Shown here one piece after another: positions 52,736-61,803 of a stretch of DNA of 64,000 bases. The DNA comes from Arcticibacterium sp047623945. GTDB lineage: Bacteria > Bacteroidota > Bacteroidia > Cytophagales > Spirosomataceae. Position 1 is the stretch's first letter; each line of letters begins with the position of its first letter. The position numbers were made by a program, and so were the translations under genes. Location of the stretch: NCBI GenBank assembly GCA_047623945.1, contig JBLHOT010000005.1, positions 1 through 64,000 on the forward strand. Reading direction: 5' to 3'. The notes below the pieces were generated by a model, which was not told the origin of the DNA, searched no databases, and was given only the letters and a program-made list of their open reading frames with translations.

Positions 52736-53977
52736 ATGAGAGAATATAATATTCATACGCTGCCAAACGGAATCAGACTGGCACATAAACAGGTGATGCA
52801 CACCAAAATAGTGCATTGCGGCATTATGTTAGATATTGGCAGCAGAGACGAGAAACTCCATCAGGTAGGTTTGGCTCATTTCTGGGAACACATGGCTTTT
52901 AAGGGAACTAAAAAACGGAAGTCCTTTCATATCATTAATAAGCTAGAAGCCGTAGGCGGCGAGCTAAACGCCTATACCACCAAAGAGAAAATATGCTTTT
53001 ACGCGGCTGTTTTAGATAATCATTTCGAAAAGGCGATAGACGTCTTGAGCGACATCACTTTCAACTCCGTTTTTCCTGAAAAACAGTTAGAAAAAGAGCG
53101 TGACGTCATTTTAGAAGAAATGTCGATGTATCTAGACTCGCCAGAAGACGCCCTTCAAGATGATTTTGACGCCGTCATGTTCAAAGACCATTCTCTTGGA
53201 AATAATATCCTCGGCACTAAGTCCTCTGTTCAAAATTTCAAGAGAGAAGACTTACAGAACTTTATACTAGAGAATTTAAACACAGAACGTATCGTGGTTT
53301 CTGTGGTGGGCAATATCTCTTTCAAGAAAGCCATTAAGCTCGTAGAGAAATATCTATTGGAGATAGCTCCCTTTTCAGGCAAAAACGAGCGTAGCCAACC
53401 CCTCTCTTACAAGCCCACCAGCCTTACCTTTGATAAGCCTATTAGCCAAGGACACATGGCTTTAGGCCTGCCCTCCTACTCGCTTCATCATAAAAATAGG
53501 ATTGTCTATTTTGCTCTCATAAACCTTCTGGGAGGCCCCGGTATGAACTCACGGCTTAACACCAGCCTTAGAGAAAAAAACGGACTTGTGTACGGTATAG
53601 ATGCTAATTATACGGCCTTTACAGACTGCGGCTATACCTCCATCTATTTTGCGACCGAAGGCAAAAAAATGAACAAAGCCAAACAGCTCGTTCACAAAGA
53701 AATAAACCTTCTTAAAGAAAAAACGTTGGGCTCATTACAGCTCAAAACCTTGAAAGAACAGCTCATGGGACAACTAGCCATGGCAGATGAGAGCAACCAG
53801 AGCTTCATGCTTATGATGGCCAAAAGCCTGCTAGACTTGAATAAAGTAAATACGTTAGAAGAAATTTTTGAGGCCATAAAAGCCATCACACCTACACAGT
53901 TAAGAGACCTAGCCAAAGAAACTCTTCCTACCAACAACTGGAGCTACCTCACCTTTAATCCTGCATCTGAAGATTAA
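52736..53977 (+). CDS. M16 family zinc peptidase, active type
   Basis: A 413-residue processing-peptidase-like protein. The inverted zinc motif is His48-Phe-Trp-Glu51-His52, with the third ligand probably Glu128 in ERDVILEEMSMYLDSPEDA. The C-terminal domain has LREKNGLVYGIDANY, the substrate-contact Arg/Tyr region. There is no signal peptide. It lacks a neighbouring inactive partner; the zinc-less M16 homologue at 4236-5513 could be it. Target peptides are unknown. Confidence 0.92.
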   Translation: MREYNIHTLPNGIRLAHKQVMHTKIVHCGIMLDIGSRDEKLHQVGLAHFWEHMAFKGTKKRKSFHIINKLEAVGGELNAYTTKEKICFYAAVLDNHFEKAIDVLSDITFNSVFPEKQLEKERDVILEEMSMYLDSPEDALQDDFDAVMFKDHSLGNNILGTKSSVQNFKREDLQNFILENLNTERIVVSVVGNISFKKAIKLVEKYLLEIAPFSGKNERSQPLSYKPTSLTFDKPISQGHMALGLPSYSLHHKNRIVYFALINLLGGPGMNSRLNTSLREKNGLVYGIDANYTAFTDCGYTSIYFATEGKKMNKAKQLVHKEINLLKEKTLGSLQLKTLKEQLMGQLAMADESNQSFMLMMAKSLLDLNKVNTLEEIFEAIKAITPTQLRDLAKETLPTNNWSYLTFNPASED

Positions 53978-54175
53978 GGGCGGGGTCTGGCTTTCGCTAC
54001 TCGTCTTGTAGACTCAAACAGGCTGTTTTGTCTCTAAGCTGAGGGAGGTGTATATTTTTGGTATAAGTATCATTACCGATTAATAAGTTTATTAGAGTGG
54101 CAACAATTCAAACCTCAGAATGGGTTAACTTTAATTAAATTCCATTCATATTAATGGCACCAGATATAAGCTTAT

Positions 54176-55285
54176 ATGACCACCAATTTAAAAAGTACGA
54201 TTCTAATACTCGTATTCTTTGTGATATCAAATGAAGGATTAGCCCAAATTTATAATGGCCTAGTTTTAAAATTAGATTTCGATAGTTCATATAATGACCT
54301 AGCCTTAGAGCCTAGTACAGTGACCGGTTACAATGTAGCCTATGGAACCAATCGTCACTCGGAACCAAATAAAGCACTAAAACTAGATGGATGGTGTAAT
54401 GGGAACCCGACATATCTGAAAGTGTCAAATTCAGCCAAGACTACATTTTCAACAGGCTTTACTATCGCATTTTGGCTCAAAGAAGACCTTAGTAGCGGAA
54501 TGGACCCGGCAAATGGTTCATGTAGCCCAAATGGCCACCACATATTATTTGCAAAAGGAGGAGATGGCTATGGAACATCTCCAAATGGTATATACGCCAA
54601 ATTAGCCCCTTTAGAGGCTGGTAAAACGGAACATCTATTAGGCTCATCTAGTGGTTCTGGAGGCTTAGACTATGTAGATACGTTAGTTAATGGAACAGAT
54701 TGGCACTTTTATACTTATATAATTAGTACCAATAGTTTTCAGCTCTATATAGACGGCAACTTAACTCGAACAAGTGCCCATAATATCAATTTTACCGAAA
54801 CCAACGCAGAAGATTTATATATTGGAATTCTAGGACCAAAATCTACCCCTGCCCTAGGAATAACGAACTGGTTTCCCTTAAAAGGATTACTTGATGATTT
54901 TAACCTTTTTGATAGAGAGCTTAGCAGTGCAGAAGTCAACATCCTTTTCCAAGGTGAGAATATTGCACTAGAACAAGCCCCTTCAATAAATCGCTTAGAT
55001 TTACTAGGTCGTAACTACCAATACTTTGGAGGCCGTTATAGTTATTGGACGTATGATCTATTCGAGTTTTCGGCAAATGATAAGATAATTATGAGTAAGC
55101 CAAATGGGCCTGGCTACAACACTCCATATTCAACACACTCACTTAAAAAATTAACAAAAGATTCAATAACTACGACTAAAGGCTTTAGTTATTCATCAAT
55201 TACAACCATTTCAGATCCAGAATATGGAAGTGAACTATCCCTTTCAAATTACAACCTACTAAAAAACAACAACTTATACTATTAG
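54176..55285 (+). pseudogene. Broken LamG-domain secreted protein, N-terminal fragment
   Basis: This 369-codon piece opens with a signal peptide (about 1-24, ending GLAQ) followed by a concanavalin/LamG-like domain (about 28-265: FTIAFWLKEDLS, WHFYTYIIS, LYIDGNL, LLDDFNLFDRELSSAEV). It ends at TAG (55283-55285). Reading on in the same frame past the TAG gives open sequence that joins the next fragment, so the three fragments at 54176-57024 look like one gene of about 950 codons. A local double frameshift around 55280-55310 is an alternative to a simple nonsense change. If translated, it would give a short exported LamG protein. Confidence 0.7.
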
Positions 55286-55318
55286 ATCCTAGATTGGTGT
55301 TGCACTCAGGATTCTCTT

Positions 55319-56425
55319 TTGATACTAAGTACTAATTTAGAGGTTCTAAGTAGAGTTAATCTCGGTTCAAATGAGATACTCAAATCTTTCATTTTAAACG
55401 GGAAACTGGTCTTAATAGGAAATGAATCGGGAAATGCTTCTCAAGGCTTTGTCAAAACATTTAATTTAAGCGGTTCTTTATTAAATGACTTTCAACTAAA
55501 CGAAGAAATAAGGGATATACATTTTGATTTTGGGAATTTAATTATTGCCAATGCTAATAAGTTTTTCCATTTCGATAACAATCTGTCGGGATATGTCGTC
55601 AATTCCATTAGTTCTAACTCCACGAAAGTCACGAAAGATAACCTAATCCTTTTACAAGCTTCAAGTGTCAAAATTTTTAATCTGAACACCTCAGGTATCA
55701 CCTCTTTGAACAAAACTGCTTTAGACTGCTATGTAGCAAGCGACACTTCTGGGTATTTTTTAGTAATTAATAATACCTTCGAAAAATACGATGCAAATAA
55801 TTCCTTACAGGTATCATTCGAATCACCGATAAACAGTGGCACTAATTTTTCCAATATTCTACAGAAAAAAGGTTATTTCATATTCCAATCTTATTACCCG
55901 GCTCCTTATAGTTCTCCCATTCCAAATACTTTCTACCATATCTATAATGAATCAGGCAACTTAATTTATATTAAAAATGAGTTCATCTACCCTGAATACG
56001 CAAGTAAAAGTTACCACTGTTCCATATTTGATAATAACGATATCCTTTTAGGTACGGCTCATTCTCTCTCTAAGGTTTCTAATACAGGCGAACTAATTTG
56101 GGAGAAGGAAATGAACAATGACTACCGCAACAATATCTCTTCTATCAACAGCGATAATTCTATTTGGTTAATAAAAACTGCCCATAATGTAGGTCAAAAC
56201 ACATTAGTAAAAATCAATAATAGCCAGAACAGATGTGATTATGCCGTCTTAAACCCTTTTGCCGCACAATACTGTCCTCCAATCAATGGCAAACTTCATT
56301 TGATTGAACCTACTTTTAGCGGTAATCTTGCACCTTCCTATCAATATTGCAAGGGCGATTGCAGTTGGTTCGAAAGCTATGGTTTTGGCTTTAACTTAGT
56401 TTGGAAAAAAATGGAGTTATCTTGA
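55319..56425 (+). pseudogene. Broken LamG-domain secreted protein, middle fragment
   Basis: A 368-codon piece in the same frame as the N-terminal fragment. It has no signal peptide and reads like a repeat-rich beta-propeller-type domain (FILNGKLVLIGNESG, SNTGELIWEKEMNNDYRN). It begins, as an open frame, directly after the TAG. It stops at 56425 because the A7 run at 56405-56411 shifts the frame: the last residues NLVWKK are followed by MELS and a stop, whereas one base back the frame reads KNGVILTDDYYT. It is unlikely to be expressed by itself. Confidence 0.65.
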
Positions 56426-57024
56426 CAGATGACTACTACACCTCTTTTTCAGGAAATGGCGATTACCAATTCGGAGTAATTCAAGAAGGTTGCGAGATTT
56501 TTAGTCCAATCAAAACCGTTTCGTATTCAAATTTAGAAAATCCAGCTATTCCTGTTTTTGAAATTGACAAACCCGTAATTTGTGATGGACAAACAGCCAT
56601 TATTACTTCTTCTAATTGTCAATACGAAGCATTAAAGTGGATTGATGAATACTTGGGAACCTACCCCAATCACGACAAAAGATTAGCTACCCCCTCTGCC
56701 ACTACCAATTATTTTGCCTATTGTGAACAAACTTATAAACTTAAAAATTATATTTCTGGTGTAGGCTTTGAAGACGGAGCCGTTTGCCAATCACCCATAA
56801 CGTCTGCCACAGTAACAGTAATTCAACCCAGCGATACGGAAACTATAAGCGATCCCCCTTTGTCTAACAGTGAGTATTTCTCAGGAACAATATCAAGTTC
56901 TCAACAAATTCCAAACACCATTAAAAGTTCTTATTCAGCAATTAAAACGATTGATTTAACTCCTGGGTTTGAGGCATCCAAATCAAGTGTATTTACGGCA
57001 GAAATAGAAAATTGTGAGGAATAA
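56401..57024 (+). pseudogene. Broken LamG-domain secreted protein, C-terminal fragment
   Basis: A piece of up to 207 codons in the -1 frame relative to the middle fragment. It starts inside an Ig/PKD-like domain (WKKNGVILTDDYYTSFSG and YQFGVIQEGCEI, once joined to the previous fragment). It ends with a typical Bacteroidota surface-protein tail (KTIDLTPGFEASKSSVFTAEI then NC). It has no start of its own that makes sense; the TTG at 56401 lies in mid-domain. It is the 3' end of the broken gene, or of a gene restored by frameshifting in the A7 run. Confidence 0.65.
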
Positions 57025-57050
57025 TCTCTTTCGCCAAACAACCCCTCCCT

Positions 57051-57123
57051 CTTGCTAAGGATTTTACCATTTTTTGCACCATGCATAAATTTTTAGCAGC
57101 TTTGTTCTAAGTATTTTAGCAAG
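57051..57123. repeat. Inverted repeat upstream of the XRE-S24 regulator
   Basis: CTTGCTAA at 57051-57058 and its complement TTAGCAAG at 57116-57123 face each other about 57 bp apart in the intergenic region, the second copy 12 bp before the regulator start. It could be an autoregulatory operator pair, but 8-bp matches are short. Confidence 0.3.
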
Positions 57124-57135
57124 CTAGAGGATATT

Positions 57136-57912
57136 ATGAAAAAAATCTGTAAAAACATCGCTCACCTACGTCACCTTAAGGGTTTATCGCAGGAAAGCAT
57201 GGCGGAGAAGTTGAGCATTACTCGCTCTCGTTTAAGTTCGTGGGAAGAGCACAGAGCTGCTCCACCTATAGAAATGCTTATTCAGCTGTCAGATTTTTTC
57301 AGTATTTCCATAGATTCCCTCGTTAAAATAGACCTTACCAAGGTGCAAGACCTACGCGACCTACTTAAAATTGGTGGCAATAGAATTTTGTTTCCCGTCA
57401 TGGTGGATCAAGACCAAAATGACCTCATAGAACTGGTGCCTCTAAAAGCATCTGCTGGTTATTTAGATGGCTACGCCGACGAAGAGTTTATAGAAAACCT
57501 CCCACGCATAAGTTTGCCATATGCCACTAGTGGTAAGTTTAGAGGATTCCCAATCAAAGGAGACTCTATGCCACCCCTAGAAAGTGGTGCTTATGTGATA
57601 GGTAGCTATGTAGAGAGCATTGATGATATAAAAGATGGTGATACGTATGTAGTCCTCACCCAAAACGATGGTCTCGTTTACAAACGCCTTTACAACACTC
57701 TGGACACTGATGGTACCATTCAGTTTCATTCAGATAATAAGGCCTATCTGCCTTATCACATGAAACCAGAAGCTATTTTTGAAATTTGGCATTTTGTCTG
57801 TAGCCTAAACCCTACCGACCGTCCTGTTTCAGATTTACTCTACAATGCCATCCAAGACATCCAAAATAGCTTAGTAGGTTTAAATCAGAAAGCTTTGGGG
57901 GGAAGTAACTAG
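57136..57912 (+). CDS. XRE family regulator with LexA-like S24 peptidase domain
   Basis: A 258-residue repressor. Residues about 4-60 form a Cro/CI-type helix-turn-helix (GLSQESMAEKLSITRSRLSS). Residues about 100-225 form the S24 self-cleavage domain: probable cleavage site Ala107-Gly108 in KASAGYLDGY, catalytic Ser144 in IKGDSMPP and Lys183 in GLVYKRLYN. Such proteins cleave themselves after DNA damage or another signal and release their targets. No phage genes are nearby, so it is not an obvious prophage repressor; targets are unknown. Confidence 0.88.
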   Translation: MKKICKNIAHLRHLKGLSQESMAEKLSITRSRLSSWEEHRAAPPIEMLIQLSDFFSISIDSLVKIDLTKVQDLRDLLKIGGNRILFPVMVDQDQNDLIELVPLKASAGYLDGYADEEFIENLPRISLPYATSGKFRGFPIKGDSMPPLESGAYVIGSYVESIDDIKDGDTYVVLTQNDGLVYKRLYNTLDTDGTIQFHSDNKAYLPYHMKPEAIFEIWHFVCSLNPTDRPVSDLLYNAIQDIQNSLVGLNQKALGGSN

Positions 57913-57965
57913 CTCTTTTGAACGTAGGAAAGTAGCTGTATTTTTGTGTTATCAGAAATACACCC

Positions 57966-58418
57966 ATGCTCACCATAAAACGGACAAACTCCTCAGATAC
58001 AGACTTAATAGATTTGGTAAGTCAGCTCGACCAAGAGTTGGCTGTGATTGATGGAGAAGATCATGCCTTTTACAGTCAGTACAATAAGATAGACCACATC
58101 CAGCATGCCGTAGTAGCCCACAAGGATGGCAAAGCCGTAGGTTGTGGAGCATTGAAAGCCCTCGACAAAAATGCCCTTGAAGTGAAACGTATGTTTGTTC
58201 ATGCTTCTAGTAGAAATATGGGCACCGCCACTCAGATACTCTCTGCCTTAGAAAAGTGGGGATTAGAATTAGGTTATAGTTCCTGTGTTTTAGAAACAGG
58301 TAAAAGACAAAAAGATGCTATGGCCCTTTATACCAAAAACGGATATACTATCATTCCCAATTATGGACAATATGTGGGTGTAGAGAACAGTGTCTGTTTT
58401 GAGAAAAGGCTGAAATAA
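57966..58418 (+). CDS. GNAT family N-acetyltransferase
   Basis: A 150-residue acetyl-CoA-dependent transferase. The acetyl-CoA region is VKRMFVHASSRNMGTATQIL and the family motif near the C-terminus is ALYTKNGYTIIPNYGQYVG. It is a single-domain member with no assigned substrate. It lies 53 bp after the S24 regulator and may be cotranscribed with it. Confidence 0.88.
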   Translation: MLTIKRTNSSDTDLIDLVSQLDQELAVIDGEDHAFYSQYNKIDHIQHAVVAHKDGKAVGCGALKALDKNALEVKRMFVHASSRNMGTATQILSALEKWGLELGYSSCVLETGKRQKDAMALYTKNGYTIIPNYGQYVGVENSVCFEKRLK

Positions 58419-58481
58419 GATTCAAGCTTTACTCCTCAATAATCTTCCGTAGTTTGCAGAAAATTAAACCCTAACATAGAA

Positions 58482-58850
58482 ATGAAAATTTTAAAAACGG
58501 TATTGACCTACCTCATGGCTGCCTTTATGATTTATGGTGGTGTAAACCACTTCCTTACACCGGTAATGTACGAGCCCTTTATACCCGGCTTCTTACCTAC
58601 AGACCTAGTGAATTATGGTTCTGGTCTTTTAGAAATCGTATTAGGTATAGGTCTTCTTATTCCCAGGTTTAGATATCAGGCCGCCACAGGAGTATTTATT
58701 CTGATGCTCGTCTTTCTTCCCTTACACGTCATGGATGTGTTTTCAGACCAGCCAGCCATCGGCAGTCATGATGCGGCATTGATACGCCTTCCTGTTCAGT
58801 TTCTTTTAATTGCTTGGGCTTGGTGGATTAGCAAAAAGCCTACTGAATAA
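58482..58850 (+). CDS. DoxX family membrane protein
   Basis: A 122-residue protein with four predicted helices. YGGVNHFLTPVMYEPFIPGF near the N-terminus and GLLEIVLGIGLLIPRFR fit the DoxX/MauE-like family. Members are loosely linked to redox balance and thiosulfate oxidation in archaea, but this subgroup has no defined role. A terminator follows after 20 bp. Confidence 0.82.
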   Translation: MKILKTVLTYLMAAFMIYGGVNHFLTPVMYEPFIPGFLPTDLVNYGSGLLEIVLGIGLLIPRFRYQAATGVFILMLVFLPLHVMDVFSDQPAIGSHDAALIRLPVQFLLIAWAWWISKKPTE

Positions 58851-58870
58851 GTAAAACTTAATAAAACAAA

Positions 58871-58908
58871 AAGCGGGTCACTCTTTCGAGTAACCCGCTT
58901 TCATTTTT
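58871..58908. terminator. Rho-independent terminator, probably bidirectional
   Basis: A 13-bp stem AAGCGGGTCACTC/GAGTAACCCGCTT with one mismatch and a TTTC loop stands between the DoxX gene and the convergent hypothetical gene, with T-rich sequence to the right and A-rich (T on the minus strand) to the left. Confidence 0.85.
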
Positions 58909-58922
58909 CAGAGACATCGCTA

Positions 58923-59486
58923 TTATAAAACACCTTTTACCATAGTTAGAATTCCGCCTAATTGACCAGAAAGAACCTTTTCTGCTCCCTTAGCAGCTAA
59001 ACCTCCACCATCTAATTTATCGGAATTGCCCATAGCACTACCAATTAAGTCGTTTAGTTCTCCAGATTTAGAACCCATAATTGAAGAGCCTGCTTTCATA
59101 AGACCCAAACCAGATTTGACAGCCGCAGCTTTCCCTAAAAGAGAACCTACGCCAAGCATATTACCCAATCTATTGGCTCCCAGCATTACTTTAATCGTAT
59201 TGATGATTTTCTTTAAAGACCCAGCCTTAAGCAATCCTTTTGAAGCAAAAGGTATTAATTTCTTAAGACTTCCTACTTGACTTAAAAGCCCAGCTTTAAA
59301 ATCTCCTCCTGTTTCACCCACTTCTTTTTCTAATCCTGCGGTAAGCGAACCCAAAGCTGTAGTCAATCCTTTGTTATCGCCTTTCTTTTGAAGAGACATC
59401 ACATTATCTAACAAGCCATCAATAGACTGCCCATTAGAGCTCAAACCCACCAAACACACTGCAACAACAAAAAGAATTTTCTTCAT
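58923..59486 (-). CDS. Hypothetical exported Gly/Leu/Lys-rich protein
   Basis: A 187-residue protein with a signal peptide (about 1-20, ending SNGQ). The mature part is helical and rich in Gly, Leu, Lys and Ser, with loose repeats such as LGNMLGVGSLLGKAAAVKSG. I recognise no family. It starts 11 bp after the TPR protein gene stop, so the two probably form an operon and may act together in the periplasm. Confidence 0.65.
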   Translation of the reverse strand: MKKILFVVAVCLVGLSSNGQSIDGLLDNVMSLQKKGDNKGLTTALGSLTAGLEKEVGETGGDFKAGLLSQVGSLKKLIPFASKGLLKAGSLKKIINTIKVMLGANRLGNMLGVGSLLGKAAAVKSGLGLMKAGSSIMGSKSGELNDLIGSAMGNSDKLDGGGLAAKGAEKVLSGQLGGILTMVKGVL

Positions 59487-59497
59487 TTATATGTTCA

Positions 59498-60835
59498 TTA
59501 ATTACAATAATCTTTTATGACATCATAGGCCTGAACATAACCCAACTCGCCGGACTTACTTAAGTCAAAACAGCCAGCATTAGAATCTCCAAGAGCATGC
59601 TCAATTAATCCTCTCACGTAATAAGCTTCCTTATAAAAGAGGTTTATGGTAATGGCGTTTGTTAGATCTATCATAGCTTCCTTTTGCAACCCTTCTGAGG
59701 AACGTACCAAGCCTCTAGCGAAATGAGCCGTAGCCAGTCCTGGTCTTAAATCTATGGCCGCTGTTAAATCCTCCAAAGCATCCTTATTTCGACCACTCTT
59801 AAAATGAGCCAAACCCCTTAAATAATAGGCTTCAGACCTATTCTCAGAGAAAGAACTGATAGAAATATTCTCTACTACGGCATTCCTTAAGACGGTCAAC
59901 TTATCCTCTGGCATGATACCAGAATAATATACCTTAGAATCCAGGTTCGGGTTATTAAAGCTTATAGCCTTATCCAAATCTTGAATGGCATTACGCTGGT
60001 TATTTAATTTGGAATAGCAGAAGCCTCTTCCATAAAGTGCTTTGATATCTGACGGGTTAACTTTTAAAGCTGCGTCGAAGTCAGACTTAGCTCCAACATA
60101 GTCACCTAATTTTGCCTTAGCAAACCCTCTACTATAGAAAGACTCCCCATTATTAGGATTTAATTCCAAAGCCTCGTCAAAATCTGAAATAGCTTTGGCA
60201 AATTCCCCTACTTGTAAATAGCCAAAACCTCGTTCGGAAAAAGTCTGAGAACGTTTAGGATTAATATCTATAGATTTAGAAAAGTCCGAAATACTGTTCT
60301 TGAAATCTCCCAGTTTTGATTTACACAATCCCCTTGAGAAAAATGCCTGATAGCTGCTGCTTTTATCACTGTTCAACTCAATTACCCTATTGAAGTCAGA
60401 AATAGCCATCTCGAACTCCTCCAGCTTAGTTAAAGTAAAGCCTCTTTGAAGGTATGAGTAGGTGTCGTCAGGCTTTAATTCAATACATCTATTAAAGTCC
60501 TGTATTGCAGAGCGAGGTTCGTCTTGCTCTGACTTACTAATACCTCTGTATAAATACGCCAAAGGCTCACGAGAATTCATTCCAATGGACTTATCAAAAT
60601 CAAGCACTGCTCCTCTGTGGTCTTTTAGAGCCTGCTTTGCCAATCCTCTGTTATAATAACTTTGAGCATTCTGCGGATTCATAGCTATTGACCTGCTAAA
60701 GTCAGACAAGGCCCCAGTATAGTTTCCGGCTCTGGTTTTGCTTACCCCTTGTTCAAAATAATCGGCAGCGGTTTGCTGTCCATAAGACAAAGTACTTATA
60801 AGGAGGATAAAGGAAAGAAATCGTAATCTCATCAA
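59498..60835 (-). CDS. Exported tetratricopeptide repeat protein
   Basis: A 445-residue protein with a signal peptide (about 1-20, ending SYGQ). From about residue 22 to the C-terminus it consists of about eleven 34-residue TPR units, each with the pattern Y-x-x-R-G-x-A/C-K-x-x-L-x-D-x-x-x-A-I-x-D-F. Such arrays bind partner proteins. The short final segment contains a cysteine (AGCFDLSKSGELG). The hypothetical exported protein encoded 11 bp downstream is the likely partner. Confidence 0.88.
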   Translation of the reverse strand: MMRLRFLSFILLISTLSYGQQTAADYFEQGVSKTRAGNYTGALSDFSRSIAMNPQNAQSYYNRGLAKQALKDHRGAVLDFDKSIGMNSREPLAYLYRGISKSEQDEPRSAIQDFNRCIELKPDDTYSYLQRGFTLTKLEEFEMAISDFNRVIELNSDKSSSYQAFFSRGLCKSKLGDFKNSISDFSKSIDINPKRSQTFSERGFGYLQVGEFAKAISDFDEALELNPNNGESFYSRGFAKAKLGDYVGAKSDFDAALKVNPSDIKALYGRGFCYSKLNNQRNAIQDLDKAISFNNPNLDSKVYYSGIMPEDKLTVLRNAVVENISISSFSENRSEAYYLRGLAHFKSGRNKDALEDLTAAIDLRPGLATAHFARGLVRSSEGLQKEAMIDLTNAITINLFYKEAYYVRGLIEHALGDSNAGCFDLSKSGELGYVQAYDVIKDYCN

Positions 60836-60908
60836 TGTTATTTTAAAAGGTTAATCCAAAATTAGGATTTAGCTTAGACAAAAACGACATGAAGTCCGAA
60901 AAATAAGC

Positions 60909-61787
60909 TTAAAGCAATAAAGATGCTCCAAATGCAAGGACGAAGAATAAGGTAGAGAGAGCCAATTGCTTCAAAAGTGGATCTGGATTAGTGATTTTAG
61001 CGAGTTTAGTACCGTTCAAAATCAACAAAGGAAAGCTCAGCAAAAACCACCAGGACACGTCACCTTTTATAAGCGTGAAAGCAAGAGCTGCTACCGCCGC
61101 CGATATCAATAAAACCCAATGGTAGACAATGCCTTTTGACTTGCCCATTCTAGCCGGGATCGTCATTTTGCCTGCCTTCGTGTCTGAAGCTATGTCTCTA
61201 ATATTATTTAAATTTAAAACTCCAGTAGCTAATAACCCACAGCTTAAAGCGGGTAAAATATTGATGGCATCAAAACTTAACGTGTATAGAAAGTTAGAAC
61301 CTAATACACCCACTAAACCAAAAAAAAGCAATACTGAAATGTCTCCTAGCCCAGCATAACCATAAGGCTTTTTACCCGCTGTATATGTATAAGCTGCCAA
61401 AATACAGAGCAGGCCAAGCACAAGAAAACCAATGAACAAACTGCTGTCAGCATTACTAAAGGCCACATAAAGTAATGAAATACCCGAAACGAGGGACAAA
61501 CCGCCAAAAATAACAATAGCTCTAAACATACGCTGAGCTGAAATTTCGCCAGTCTGTACGGCTCTGCTTGGCCCCTGCCGATCGTGAGAGTCAGCACCAT
61601 TTTGAGTGTCTCCGTAGTCGTTGGCAAAATTGGATAAAACTTGAAGTAAAATAGTAGTAAGACAAGCAAGGCCGAAAATCAACCAATCAAATCTACCAGC
61701 ATAGGCAGCCAGAAAGCTCCCCATAAAAATACAGGAAAGTGCCAATGGCAAAGTACGCGGACGAGCTGCCGATATCCAGGGAGACAT
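60909..61787 (-). CDS. menA: 1,4-dihydroxy-2-naphthoate polyprenyltransferase
   Basis: A 292-residue UbiA-superfamily membrane enzyme that adds the prenyl tail in menaquinone synthesis. The magnesium/diphosphate motif NFANDYGDTQNGAD and the second aspartate motif NNIRDIASDTKAGK are intact, with eight to nine helices. It lies 16 bp after pntB and may be cotranscribed. Its product is the substrate of UbiE/MenG, also encoded in this window. Confidence 0.94.
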   Translation of the reverse strand: MSPWISAARPRTLPLALSCIFMGSFLAAYAGRFDWLIFGLACLTTILLQVLSNFANDYGDTQNGADSHDRQGPSRAVQTGEISAQRMFRAIVIFGGLSLVSGISLLYVAFSNADSSLFIGFLVLGLLCILAAYTYTAGKKPYGYAGLGDISVLLFFGLVGVLGSNFLYTLSFDAINILPALSCGLLATGVLNLNNIRDIASDTKAGKMTIPARMGKSKGIVYHWVLLISAAVAALAFTLIKGDVSWWFLLSFPLLILNGTKLAKITNPDPLLKQLALSTLFFVLAFGASLLL

Positions 61788-61803
61788 AGTTTCTGATTAA
61801 GAC

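Noticed and set aside
56401..56425. Programmed -1 frameshift at the A7 run as the normal mode of expression
   Set aside because: Slippage is possible, but the frame also contains an upstream TAG, so gene decay or sequence error is simpler. Kept as an alternative in the finding on this gene.
61346..61669. 107-codon frame within menA with membrane-like sequence
   Set aside because: Alternative frame of a membrane protein gene, which easily gives hydrophobic shadows; menA itself is intact.
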